This document shows positions 30,181-36,676 of a DNA stretch of 37,713 nucleotides, piece by piece. Origin of the DNA: a virus. The notes beneath the pieces are model-generated. The model was given only the letters and a program-made list of their open reading frames with translations, was not told the origin of the DNA and ran no database searches. A program made the translations under genes and the position numbers. Numbering within the stretch: position 1 is the stretch's first letter; each line of letters begins with the position of its first letter. The DNA lies in IMG/VR virus record IMGVR_UViG_3300042923_000336, positions 1 through 37,713 of that record, one strand, 5' to 3'.

Positions 30181-30409
30181 GATTGATGATATAAAGAATA
30201 AATTTGATGAATGGGAACCGAGGATGGGTCTTGATGATGGAGATGTCCAGTGGCTTATTTCACGATTGGAGATAGCGACTGACGCACTCAAGGAAGCAAA
30301 GGTAGCACTAGACAGGCAATACTTTAATAACAACGGCATAATTGAAAACAATGTAGCTTACATGGCAATATTCAATGGCTTAAATATGATTCACTCTGAG
30401 GGTGGATAA
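30167..30409 (+). CDS. unknown phage protein, last gene of the cluster
   Basis: The product is 80 aa, ATG 30167 in the preceding gene; AGAGGGGATGG upstream. Two helices with Asp/Glu surfaces (RIDDIKNKFDEWEPR; DGDVQWLISRLEIATDALKE). A GTG at 30173 is an alternative start. It ends in the hairpin shared with the convergent gene. Confidence 0.55.
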   Translation: MRVNRIDDIKNKFDEWEPRMGLDDGDVQWLISRLEIATDALKEAKVALDRQYFNNNGIIENNVAYMAIFNGLNMIHSEGG

Positions 30410-30418
30410 AACCACCCT
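30399..30418. terminator. hairpin between convergent genes
   Basis: AGGGTGG (30399-30405), ataaaa, CCACCCT (30412-30418): a 7-bp perfect stem between the rightward cluster and the leftward 136-aa gene. No clear T-run on either strand, so termination is likely but not certain. Confidence 0.5.
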
Positions 30419-30827
30419 ATACCCTCGGTACCTCAAACCCCGCCGTAGTCATTACTTTATATTGTGAAACGTATTCCCCACTCAGCTCCGCATCCATTAA
30501 CTCCAACAAAGTGACTTCCATATCCTCACGCAGTACCCTACGCTTAACCCCATGCCTACCTTTTATGCCACGCTTATTCGTACATACGTATATAACTTCG
30601 TCTCCATCATCCTCGATCCATACATGAACACCAAACGTGCGTAACTCCTTCTCAGTGGCCTTCAACCGATCCCGTAGCTTCCCGCCAAATAGCTTTACGC
30701 CAATCTTTAGCATATCGCTGAGCGCGATCCTAGACGTAGGTAACCATTCTATAGTAGATACTGCTTCTTTAATGAGGTAATGGATGTGTAGGTACTGGCT
30801 TATTAGGTTGATCTCCGTTTCGTTCAT
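30417..30827 (-). CDS. unrecognised protein in the lysogeny module
   Basis: The product is 136 aa, minus strand, with GGGAGGTGCAGC before its ATG. Helical at the N-terminus (ETEINLISQYLHIHYLIKEA), then charged residues about 55-75, a strand pair (VHVWIEDDGDEVIYVC) and a basic patch (TNKRGIKGRHGVKRRVLRED). No helix-turn-helix or protease motif that I can name. It has its own promoter with an inverted repeat over the -10 box, pointing to autoregulation or phage-repressor control. As neighbour of the integrase it could be an excision factor or lysogeny regulator; this is only a guess. Confidence 0.6.
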   Translation of the reverse strand: MNETEINLISQYLHIHYLIKEAVSTIEWLPTSRIALSDMLKIGVKLFGGKLRDRLKATEKELRTFGVHVWIEDDGDEVIYVCTNKRGIKGRHGVKRRVLREDMEVTLLELMDAELSGEYVSQYKVMTTAGFEVPRV

Positions 30828-30836
30828 GCTGCACCT

Positions 30837-30876
30837 CCCGTATACATATTGTACGGGAATGTATGTTCTTATTCAA
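30837..30876 (-). promoter_or_regulatory. promoter and operator-like inverted repeat of the 136-aa gene
   Basis: Read leftward: TTGAAT (30876-30871), 17-bp spacer, TACAAT (30853-30848). CCCGTA (30837-30842) and TACGGG (30852-30857) are perfect arms of a 21-bp inverted repeat over the -10 box. The transcript would start only a few bases before the ribosome site. Confidence 0.65.
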
Positions 30877-31030
30877 ATTAAAATTTATGTCGTAAAGTTG
30901 GACAATCAGATCCGCATATCCTCTAACGAGGTGAGCGCGATGCATATCAACTTTATTGCCGGAAATCTCAATGACAAGACACGATCCCACTGTTATCATT
31001 ACTTATTAGATAAGTATAGGAGGGATCTCC

Positions 31031-32530
31031 ATGATCGGACTTTACGTGAGGGTATCAACCGAGGATCAGGCGAAACATGGTTATTCGATAGACGATCAGC
31101 TACGCCAGTGCAGGAAGAAATCGATGTCGACGGAGACGAAGGACTACATAGATGATGGTTACTCGGGCGAGTACTTAGATCGTCCTGCGTTAGTTCAGCT
31201 TCGCAAGGACGTTAAAGAAAAACTAATCACGAAAGTTATTTGCTATGATCCAGATAGGTTAAGCCGGAACCTAATGAATCAATTGATCATTACGGAAGAA
31301 TTCAGAAAGAGATCCGTTGATCTTGTATTCGTGACGGGCGACTATGAAGATTCTCCTATTGGTAAGCTATCATTTAATATAAAAGGCGTTATTGCTGAAT
31401 ACGAGAAAGCTATCATAAATGATCGTATGAGCCGCGGACGCCGCGAGAAAGCGAGGCAAGGTAAGGTCGTTAAAAACTCTTATCTGTATGGTTACGACTT
31501 CGACAAGGAGAAAGACGCTTATGTCATTAATGAATCAGAAGCGAAGGTCGTTCAATTAATATTTGATTTATTCACTAAACCTAGTCAGGTTAAGGGCATT
31601 AATGGTATTGCTGTATTTCTAACCAAGCAGGGCATACCGACTAAAAAGGGTGCGGCTGTTTGGCATAGGCAAGTTGTCCGGCAGATGTTACTAAATAAAT
31701 CATATACCGGAGAACACAATCAGAACCGTTGGGACACCGAAGGTATGCTTGGAAATAAGCATAAGGAAAAAGAAGATAAGGTTCCGATGAAAGTAAGACC
31801 GGAAGAAGAATGGATACATACGAAAATACCGCCAATAATCAGCGAGTTCCAATACGAACATGCTAATCGCCTCATAGGAGAGTCTAAGCGACGTTTCGCA
31901 AAGGAGTCCCTTAGAGATTACCTTTTATCCGGCATCGTCCGTTGCGGCGAGTGTGGGAACACCATGACAGGCAGAAGAACGAAGAATTGGGGCAAGTATG
32001 AATTAGAGTACACCGATGTTAAAAATTACTCTGGAGCCAAGTTTAAGGGGTGCGGCCTTCATGTTAAATGTGAAGAGTTAGATGCCAATGTATGGGACAC
32101 CGTTTTAAATTGGCTTAACGAACCAGATCAAATTGCCGCAGCTAAAGAAAACGGAGAAGAGTCATCTTTCGAACAAACGGAACTGGAACGAATTACAAGA
32201 GAAATCGAAAAAGCAAAAAATGGGCGTAAGCGATTGATAAAATTATTCTCAGATGGAATTGAAGACCTCGGCGAGGAAGAAATAAGAAATGAGTTAAAGG
32301 AGCTTACAGAGAAAGAGGAACGGTTGAAGAAGCAATACGAGGAATTGGACAGAAAAATGAACACCATGAAAAATATGGAGTACAGCAAGAACATGATTCA
32401 GGAGGCAGTTGATTATTACCTGAACAAAAATCTCGAACAATTAACGCTTGAAGATAAAAAAGACCTCATTCGTTCTGTAGTAAAGGAAGTACAAGTATTC
32501 AAGGATCACATTGATATCCATTCGTTTTAA
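31031..32530 (+). CDS. int: large serine recombinase (phage integrase)
   Basis: The product is 499 aa, ATG 31031 with TATAGGAGGGATCTCC ahead. The N-terminal catalytic domain begins MIGLYVRVSTEDQAKHG, with the nucleophile Ser9, and the motif YDPDRLSRN near residue 72-80 carries active-site Arg. The recombinase domain follows (about 150-260). A zinc ribbon CGECGNTMTGRR (from about 305) with partner Cys near 341-347, and a long coiled coil (about 380-460) complete the large serine integrase plan. It joins attP and attB through a double-strand break with 2-bp overlap; excision would need a directionality factor. The attP candidate follows immediately after the stop. Confidence 0.95.
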   Translation: MIGLYVRVSTEDQAKHGYSIDDQLRQCRKKSMSTETKDYIDDGYSGEYLDRPALVQLRKDVKEKLITKVICYDPDRLSRNLMNQLIITEEFRKRSVDLVFVTGDYEDSPIGKLSFNIKGVIAEYEKAIINDRMSRGRREKARQGKVVKNSYLYGYDFDKEKDAYVINESEAKVVQLIFDLFTKPSQVKGINGIAVFLTKQGIPTKKGAAVWHRQVVRQMLLNKSYTGEHNQNRWDTEGMLGNKHKEKEDKVPMKVRPEEEWIHTKIPPIISEFQYEHANRLIGESKRRFAKESLRDYLLSGIVRCGECGNTMTGRRTKNWGKYELEYTDVKNYSGAKFKGCGLHVKCEELDANVWDTVLNWLNEPDQIAAAKENGEESSFEQTELERITREIEKAKNGRKRLIKLFSDGIEDLGEEEIRNELKELTEKEERLKKQYEELDRKMNTMKNMEYSKNMIQEAVDYYLNKNLEQLTLEDKKDLIRSVVKEVQVFKDHIDIHSF

Positions 32531-32576
32531 CTACTCTGTTGACATAACAATCTCCATACTAATGTCAGAAGGGTAG
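32531..32576 (+). other. candidate attP site
   Basis: Directly after the integrase stop, CTACTCTGTTGACAT (32531-32545) and ATGTCAGAAGGGTAG (32562-32576) form arms matching at 12 of 15 positions when one is reverse-complemented. The total of 46 bp and imperfect symmetry fit attP sites of large serine integrases. The centre of symmetry gives TC (32553-32554) as a possible crossover dinucleotide. Not tested by comparison with a host attB. Confidence 0.6.
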
Positions 32577-32589
32577 ATGATGCATGTTT

Positions 32590-33096
32590 CTATTGGGCAT
32601 AATCGATAAGCTGTTTAGTTCCTTCATCCTGTGAATGTTGTTCATAATAGTCCCTATAAACTTTATTGTGATTAAAATCAACCAGAGCTACAGAATTGTA
32701 AGATGTCTTGATGAAGAAACATGCTATTAATGGGTAGATTGCATAATAAACATTTCCGTTTACGAATCCATAATTAATAATGTCGTTCGCGGCAACGCCG
32801 AAGAAAATTAGTTGCAGAACAATCCAGAGATTGGTTGCATATTTTATGGCCTTTACTTTTTTATTATTAATTAATGGGAAGTCATCTTTCGGCAATATAA
32901 GATAAGCTGTAAGTACCCCGAAGTAAACAGAAACAATTGCCCCGGCGAATATTATTTCAATACTCCAGAACGTTTCATTTGGAATCCACTTAATAAAGTA
33001 ATTCATTACCGCAGTATTTAGTCTCAGTAACCAGTAATAAACTACATAACCCAATGGAACCCCAATAAACCACCTAACGCCTCGCAAAATAATCAT
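32590..33096 (-). CDS. four-span membrane protein in the lysogeny module
   Basis: The product is 168 aa, minus strand. Four hydrophobic spans: VRWFIGVPLGYVVYYWLL (about 7-24), IEIIFAGAIVSVYFGVLTAY (about 47-66), ATNLWIVLQLIFFGVAAND (about 87-105) and GNVYYAIYPLIACFFI (about 114-130). The tail is hydrophilic and cytoplasmic-looking. The ribosome site (GACGGG) is weak, and a hairpin in the leader (CCCGA/TCGGG, 33110-33124) may limit translation. It lies divergently beside a stand-alone LytTR gene. Candidate roles are superinfection exclusion or membrane partner of LytTR. No named family recognised. Confidence 0.65.
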   Translation of the reverse strand: MIILRGVRWFIGVPLGYVVYYWLLRLNTAVMNYFIKWIPNETFWSIEIIFAGAIVSVYFGVLTAYLILPKDDFPLINNKKVKAIKYATNLWIVLQLIFFGVAANDIINYGFVNGNVYYAIYPLIACFFIKTSYNSVALVDFNHNKVYRDYYEQHSQDEGTKQLIDYAQ

Positions 33097-33266
33097 CCCG
33101 TCTAAGAATCCCGATCGGTTCGGGTATTTGCTATGATCTGCGACTATACGACTAATTTATAATTTAAATCGCCATCAGGCAATCGATTGTCATATTTTGC
33201 TTGATGATTCGCCAAATATTTCCCCGTACACTTTAGTCACAACATGTACAGACAGCGGGGAATGTA

Positions 33267-33599
33267 ATGCGAATGATCGGCGTCAAATTGAACGGGAGAA
33301 TCGGCGATGAATCCGACATCGTTGAATTTTGGTTGTCAGAGGTTAAATACATCTCCGTCAGAAACGCTACGAAAAACAAACTTCAAATACCCGTATTCCA
33401 TACAGTGTTCGGTGATTACCTGCCGTTAAGGACATTAAACGAATTATCTAGAGCCTATCTTAGATACGGATTCATGGAAGCTGATCGATCAACTATAGTT
33501 AATACGAATATGGTTAGAACATTAAGCAAAAGAAGAAGTAATTCGTATGTTGAGTTCATAGACGGTACGAAAATTCGGATATCAAACACCAGAAAGTAG
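33267..33599 (+). CDS. stand-alone LytTR DNA-binding protein
   Basis: The product is 110 aa, ATG 33267 with GCGGGGAATGTA ahead. It is one LytTR domain without a response-regulator receiver: VEFWLSEVKYISVRNA, HTVFGDYLPLRTLNELSRAY, LRYGFMEADRSTIVNTNMV follow the order 'strand I.YI.., YL.RTL.EL, F...RS.IVN'. LytTR proteins bind paired direct repeats and often act with membrane sensors or inhibitors. Here the nearest neighbour is the divergent membrane protein (32590-33096). In this module it probably regulates lysogeny or a host function. Domain call firm; regulation inferred. Confidence 0.82.
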   Translation: MRMIGVKLNGRIGDESDIVEFWLSEVKYISVRNATKNKLQIPVFHTVFGDYLPLRTLNELSRAYLRYGFMEADRSTIVNTNMVRTLSKRRSNSYVEFIDGTKIRISNTRK

Positions 33600-33767
33600 G
33601 ACTAACGTATTATCTTTGTGGCAAGTCACTGGGGGTGAATGATACAAAATCAGCGACATAAAGTGACAGCTATTCTGAGGAAAAGATAATATAATAGAAA
33701 AAACAACAAAGGAAGCGCTTCACACACTTCAAGATTTCTTGAAGTCTTCACCAAAGCCGCGAGGAAA
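33600..33767 (+). promoter_or_regulatory. gene-free gap with a promoter-like box and hairpins
   Basis: TGACAG (about 33664) then 17 bases and TAATAT/TATAAT (about 33687-33694) resembles a rightward promoter. After it come GAAGCGCTTC (a 10-bp palindrome) and CTTCAAG-attt-CTTGAAG (7-bp stem). The only gene ahead is on the opposite strand (33768-34007), so a short antisense transcript is possible. It may otherwise be the terminator region of both converging genes. Confidence 0.3.
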
Positions 33768-34007
33768 TTAAATTCCTCTGCGCCTTTCATCAACTAGTTC
33801 CCATTCATAGAGGACGTCGGAGTTCGGGAGTTTCATGGCCTTGGCTATGGTATATGCCGTACCGTAGCCCATTTTGGTTCTGTTATTGGCGTAGTCAGAT
33901 AGTTGGCTCTCTGGTATGCCTGTAATGTCGTGAACCATGATCTGTGTTACTCCCGTTTCTTTGTACAGTTGATGGAGGCGACAACGACCCGGTGCGTACC
34001 GGCGCAT
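33768..34007 (-). CDS. XRE-family helix-turn-helix protein
   Basis: The product is 79 aa, minus strand, ATG after AAAGGAGAGTCACG. An XRE fold spans about residues 12-66: LHQLYKETGVTQIMVHDITG, then GIPESQLSDYANNRTKMGYG as recognition helix region and TAYTIAKAMKLPNSDVLY. It lacks a dimerisation or sensor domain. It could be a second repressor or modulator of the immunity region; a LexA-like box lies before it. Confidence 0.8.
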   Translation of the reverse strand: MRRYAPGRCRLHQLYKETGVTQIMVHDITGIPESQLSDYANNRTKMGYGTAYTIAKAMKLPNSDVLYEWELVDERRRGI

Positions 34008-34062
34008 CGTGACTCTCCTTTATTCAGTTTTCAAAGCATAACAAAAAAATTTCTCCTCAAAC

Positions 34063-34076
34063 AGAACAAGTGTTCG
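34063..34076. promoter_or_regulatory. LexA (SOS box)-like site
   Basis: AGAACAAGTGTTCG matches the Bacillus SOS box CGAACRNRYGTTCG at 13 of 14 positions (first base A for C). It lies between the leftward XRE gene and the rightward 44-aa gene. It could place one or both under DNA-damage control. Confidence 0.55.
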
Positions 34077-34153
34077 CAAAAAACGTTCACATTATGTTAT
34101 TATGACTTTACCATAATGGCAAACGAAATCATCATGATGTGGGGGTTGAGGAT

Positions 34154-34288
34154 ATGGACGACAACTTTAAGGAGTTTCTTACAACCGCAAGCGGATCGAC
34201 TTTGGAGATAATGATAAATCAATTGGAGTTAGAAGAAGATCGAGAATTAGAAGGTTTCATTATTAGTCTATCAACCCTCGTCTTTTAA
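34154..34288 (+). CDS. small acidic protein between the two XRE genes
   Basis: The product is 44 aa, plus strand, ATG 34154 with GTGGGGGTTGAGG ahead. Acidic and helical: TLEIMINQLELEEDRELEGF. Its 3' end overlaps the minus-strand repressor's end by 18 bases. The reading frame and ribosome site are credible, and a LexA-like box lies 78 bases upstream. It could be an SOS-induced anti-repressor peptide, but this is speculative. Confidence 0.45.
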   Translation: MDDNFKEFLTTASGSTLEIMINQLELEEDRELEGFIISLSTLVF

Positions 34289-34585
34289 AGCTTTTATCAT
34301 ATCGTCGATAAGCTTTTTTTTACTTTGAGGTAATCGAAGATACTCATCCCACACATCGCTCTTTCGTTTGTCGTTGGGGAATGGATTATCTATACCCATT
34401 AGCCAGTCAATAGAAACTTCGTATAGTTCCGACAGTGTTTTCAACGTTTCTGAGTCGGGCTCACTGACTCCATTTTCATAGCCACTTAATGTCTTATTAT
34501 TTATGCCTGTCTTCTTATTTACCTCGGTTTGTTTCAAATCCTTCCTTTCCCTTGCCTCTCTAAGTCTTTTACCTATAACGTTCAT
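34271..34585 (-). CDS. CI-like repressor (XRE family)
   Basis: The product is 104 aa, minus strand, ATGGAGGTGGATT before its ATG. The helix-turn-helix, residues about 5-60, is canonical: MNVIGKRLREARERKDLKQT, KTGINNKTLSGYENGVSEPD, ETLKTLSELYEVSIDWLMG. A short C-terminal helix follows for dimerisation. No peptidase domain is present, so induction cannot be by RecA-driven self-cleavage and needs antirepressor or LexA input. It is divergent from the Cro-like gene with three matching operators between them. Confidence 0.88.
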   Translation of the reverse strand: MNVIGKRLREARERKDLKQTEVNKKTGINNKTLSGYENGVSEPDSETLKTLSELYEVSIDWLMGIDNPFPNDKRKSDVWDEYLRLPQSKKKLIDDMIKALKDEG

Positions 34586-34612
34586 AATCCACCTCCATTA
34601 ACACTAAGAAAT

Positions 34613-34641
34613 ATTATAACCAATTCTTTATTTGTAAGAAT
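34613..34641 (-). promoter_or_regulatory. leftward promoter of the repressor gene
   Basis: Read leftward: ATTCTT (34641-34636), 17-bp spacer, TATAAT (34618-34613). Operator O1 (34624-34640) covers most of it, consistent with autoregulation. Confidence 0.65.
34624..34640. promoter_or_regulatory. operator O1
   Basis: TTCTTTATTTGTAAGAA: a 17-bp inverted repeat (TTCTT-N7-AAGAA). It matches O2 and O3 in spacing and arms and sits in the repressor promoter. Confidence 0.7.
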
Positions 34642-34669
34642 TTATTTCTTAGATTATTTGAAATATGTA

Positions 34670-34698
34670 TTGACTTCTTAATAACTAAGAATTATATT
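34670..34698 (+). promoter_or_regulatory. rightward early promoter
   Basis: TTGACT (34670-34675), 17-bp spacer, TATATT (34693-34698). Operator O2 fills the spacer. It drives the Cro-like gene, the antirepressor and presumably the early genes beyond. Confidence 0.8.
34675..34691. promoter_or_regulatory. operator O2
   Basis: TTCTTAATAACTAAGAA: perfect 6-bp arms around 5 bases, in the spacer of the rightward promoter. Confidence 0.75.
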
Positions 34699-34709
34699 AT
34701 GGATACAAG

Positions 34710-34726
34710 TTCTTAGTTTTTAAGAA
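34710..34726. promoter_or_regulatory. operator O3
   Basis: TTCTTAGTTTTTAAGAA: perfect 6-bp arms around 5 bases, between the rightward -10 box and the Cro-like ribosome site. Confidence 0.75.
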
Positions 34727-34740
34727 AGGGGGAACAATAA

Positions 34741-34968
34741 ATGAAAATGAACGAGCGAATCAGAAATTACATCGTCGATAACGGATTAAAGTTCTCGTTC
34801 GTTGCGCAGCGCGTGAAAATGGATGATGCTAAGTTTTCAAGAATCATCACAGGAAAACAAAAGATCAACACGGATGAGTATGAAATCATTTGCACTAAGG
34901 GACTTAACGTGCATCCATCGTTTTTTTATGCAGATAAGTTCTTAGAAACAAAGAAAAAGTCCGCATAA
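34741..34968 (+). CDS. Cro-like XRE protein
   Basis: The product is 75 aa, ATG 34741 after AAGAAAGGGGGAACAATAA. The small helix-turn-helix spans residues about 5-60: NERIRNYIVDNGLKFSFVAQ, RVKMDDAKFSRIITGKQKIN, then an aromatic LNVHPSFFYADKF end typical of Cro/XRE proteins of Bacillales phages. As first gene of the rightward early promoter it likely competes with the repressor for the TTCTTA operators. Confidence 0.8.
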   Translation: MKMNERIRNYIVDNGLKFSFVAQRVKMDDAKFSRIITGKQKINTDEYEIICTKGLNVHPSFFYADKFLETKKKSA

Positions 34969-35045
34969 CACTTATAAGTGAACATTTACTGAACATGTTC
35001 GACAGAAACGAACAAATCCCTCTTTAAATCAAAGGAGATGTGCGA

Positions 35046-35789
35046 ATGAACCAATTAGAAAAGGTTACATCTAAGCAATTCGGAAATCTGATCTGCGATT
35101 TCTATGTAAATGAAACGAACGACATTTTTATGACTTCAGAACAAATCGGACAATCACTTGATTACGCTTACCCAAGAGAATCGATCAACAAAATATTCGA
35201 GCGAAATTCCGACAGGCTTTCTAAAATGTCCTCCGAAGTCGAATTGACTTCGGAAGCTGGAATACGAACAACCAGAATATTTAACGAAAAAGGAATTTAT
35301 GAAGTTGCTAGAAAGTCCAATCAGCCTAAAGCAGATATTTTCTACGACTGGGTTTACGAAGCAATAGAAGAGATACGGAAAACTGGATCATACCAAAACA
35401 AACCAAAGTCTCAGGCTGAACTTTCTCTAATAATGGCTCAATCACTTGTACAACAAGAACATCGAATGAAAGACCTGGAACACAAATTATTTATCGCTAA
35501 CGAGCGAATGGATAACTTCGACAAGATCGACACCATCGGAGACGAACAGCAAAGATTAAATAAGATGGTTCGTAAGTTTGCCGGGCAAAACGGGATGACA
35601 TTTCAAGCGGCTTGGCGGGAGTTCAAAGGATTCTACAATACCGCTTACCATACAAACGTAACCGCAGTTCACGAAAATTACATGATGAAAAACGGAAAGT
35701 GTACATTGCCTCAGTTTCTAGTTGCAACAAATAGAATTGATGACGCAATCCGGGTAGCAGACAAAATGCTCAACAAGAAATCAGCATAG
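35046..35789 (+). CDS. Bro-N-type phage antirepressor
   Basis: The product is 247 aa. ATG 35046 is chosen because AAAGGAGATGTGCGA precedes it; GTG 35040 would be too close. N-terminal Bro-N domain, residues about 5-110: FGNLICDFYVNETNDIFMTS, EQIGQSLDYAYPRESINKIF, and the ending FNEKGIYEVARKSNQPKADI / FYDWVYEAIEEIRKTGSY. The C-terminal half is a coiled coil and an ORF6C/KilA-C-like helical domain (MVRKFAGQNGMTFQAAWREF). Antirepressors bind and inactivate CI-type repressors, favouring lysis. Here the target would be the 34271-34585 protein. A GAACATGTTC palindrome lies upstream (34991-35000). Confidence 0.85.
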   Translation: MNQLEKVTSKQFGNLICDFYVNETNDIFMTSEQIGQSLDYAYPRESINKIFERNSDRLSKMSSEVELTSEAGIRTTRIFNEKGIYEVARKSNQPKADIFYDWVYEAIEEIRKTGSYQNKPKSQAELSLIMAQSLVQQEHRMKDLEHKLFIANERMDNFDKIDTIGDEQQRLNKMVRKFAGQNGMTFQAAWREFKGFYNTAYHTNVTAVHENYMMKNGKCTLPQFLVATNRIDDAIRVADKMLNKKSA

Positions 35790-35800
35790 GAGGCCATCAA

Positions 35801-35911
35801 ATGAAAGTAAATCTAATCCTCGGCCCTCAATCAGAACAAGTAAAAAACATCGCGCAGCGGCACATCAGAAAGATTATCATCTCAAAACTAGAAAAGGGTG
35901 AGGCTGTATGA
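35801..35911 (+). CDS. 36-aa early peptide
   Basis: ATG 35801 follows ATAGGAGGCCATCAA. MKVNLILGPQSEQVKNIAQR then HIRKIIISKLEKGEAV. Short proteins starting MKVxxIxGPx are common in early regions of Bacillales phages. The following gene begins similarly, suggesting tandem duplication. Overlap of four bases at the end. Confidence 0.6.
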   Translation: MKVNLILGPQSEQVKNIAQRHIRKIIISKLEKGEAV

Positions 35912-36009
35912 AAGTCAATCCAATTCCGGGGCCTGAACATAACAAGAAGATTCCCGAAACGATCCGCAAGTTAAGCAAGAAACCGCTACCGAAGGTTGTC
36001 AACAAATAA
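35908..36009 (+). CDS. 33-aa basic early peptide, paralogue of the preceding one
   Basis: ATG 35908 overlaps the previous stop; GGGTGAGGC upstream. The first ten residues (MKVNPIPGPE) mirror the neighbour (MKVNLILGPQ); the remainder is basic (KLSKKPLPKVVNK). Function unknown. Confidence 0.5.
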   Translation: MKVNPIPGPEHNKKIPETIRKLSKKPLPKVVNK

Positions 36010-36031
36010 TCCACAAGGAGGGATTAACGGA

Positions 36032-36289
36032 ATGAGTCAAACGACTTTCGAACCTTCAACACTCATTGCTAACCTTCAAACTTTGCACCGTGAAATACCA
36101 ATTGAAGGCGATCAACAACTCGTTACCATGATCAAATTATTCTGGAACGACATTCCCTATCACATAGAGGCACATAGAGAATTGGAGGCGTTGAAACGTG
36201 GCAAAGCCCCTACAGGAATTGCAGAAGTTACCGAACCCCTACATCTACCAGGACACAAAAGTATGTCCATGCGGCTTATCCCTGACTAA
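36032..36289 (+). CDS. unknown early protein
   Basis: The product is 85 aa, ATG 36032 with CACAAGGAGGGATTAACGGA ahead. Residues 1-60 are helical (FEPSTLIANLQTLHREIPIE; LVTMIKLFWNDIPYHIEAHR). The last 28 residues look less natural and are read out of frame by the overlapping next gene. The long 92-base overlap suggests either a shortened ancestor or true two-frame coding. Confidence 0.6.
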   Translation: MSQTTFEPSTLIANLQTLHREIPIEGDQQLVTMIKLFWNDIPYHIEAHRELEALKRGKAPTGIAEVTEPLHLPGHKSMSMRLIPD

Positions 36290-36461
36290 AGGAAAGCACG
36301 AGTGTATGGAGTCCGGAGTAATAGAAGGTAGATTCTGCGACATTGTATGCCTTGTACGAGCTGATAGAGCCAAATGGATTGGCTGCACGATTGTAGATGA
36401 ATTCGGTAACACGTATAGCGAGAAAAAATACTTAGAAGTGATGGAGGTTATCGCATGTTAG
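36198..36461 (+). CDS. Cys-rich early protein, GTG start
   Basis: The product is 87 aa. GTG 36198 has TTGGAGGCG upstream, inside the preceding gene. Residues 21-50 include CPCGLSLTKGKHECMESG and GRFCDIVCL, Cys pairs compatible with a zinc site. The rest is alpha/beta (KWIGCTIVDEFGNTYSEKKY). It overlaps the next gene by seven bases. No family recognised. Confidence 0.6.
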   Translation: MAKPLQELQKLPNPYIYQDTKVCPCGLSLTKGKHECMESGVIEGRFCDIVCLVRADRAKWIGCTIVDEFGNTYSEKKYLEVMEVIAC

Positions 36462-36676
36462 GTAAAGCGAGTGATATTAAGACGCATCAAATCGAAGTGT
36501 TACACGGCGCTTACGCGAATAGTGGAAGTATCGACCGTCATATCAACGATTGGCTTTTATGTAATCCACATGCACAAATCATCAACATGCAGTACAACAC
36601 ATACACGATGCCAGATGCCAACGGAGATATGAGCTTAGGTGAGTCAGTTTTAATCATCTACAAGGAGGCGTTATAA
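36455..36676 (+). CDS. unknown early protein
   Basis: The product is 73 aa, ATG 36455 (TGGAGGTTATCGC upstream) inside the preceding gene. It reads as an alpha/beta protein: IKTHQIEVLHGAYANSGSID then HINDWLLCNPHAQIINMQYN. The pattern 'N.W...NP.A.I..MQY' recalls small sporulation/phage DUFs concerned with mismatch of unclear function. Not assigned. Confidence 0.6.
   Translation: MLGKASDIKTHQIEVLHGAYANSGSIDRHINDWLLCNPHAQIINMQYNTYTMPDANGDMSLGESVLIIYKEAL

Noticed and set aside
30940-31155. Plus-strand open frame overlapping the integrase start (ATG 30940)
   Set aside because: Its C-terminal half is the out-of-frame image of the integrase catalytic start, and the integrase has its own strong ribosome site and canonical N-terminus.
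34978-35000. Second SOS box (GAACATGTTC) before the antirepressor
   Set aside because: The arms GAAC and GTTC are only two bases apart, not the four needed for a Bacillus LexA box; more likely another regulator's half-sites.
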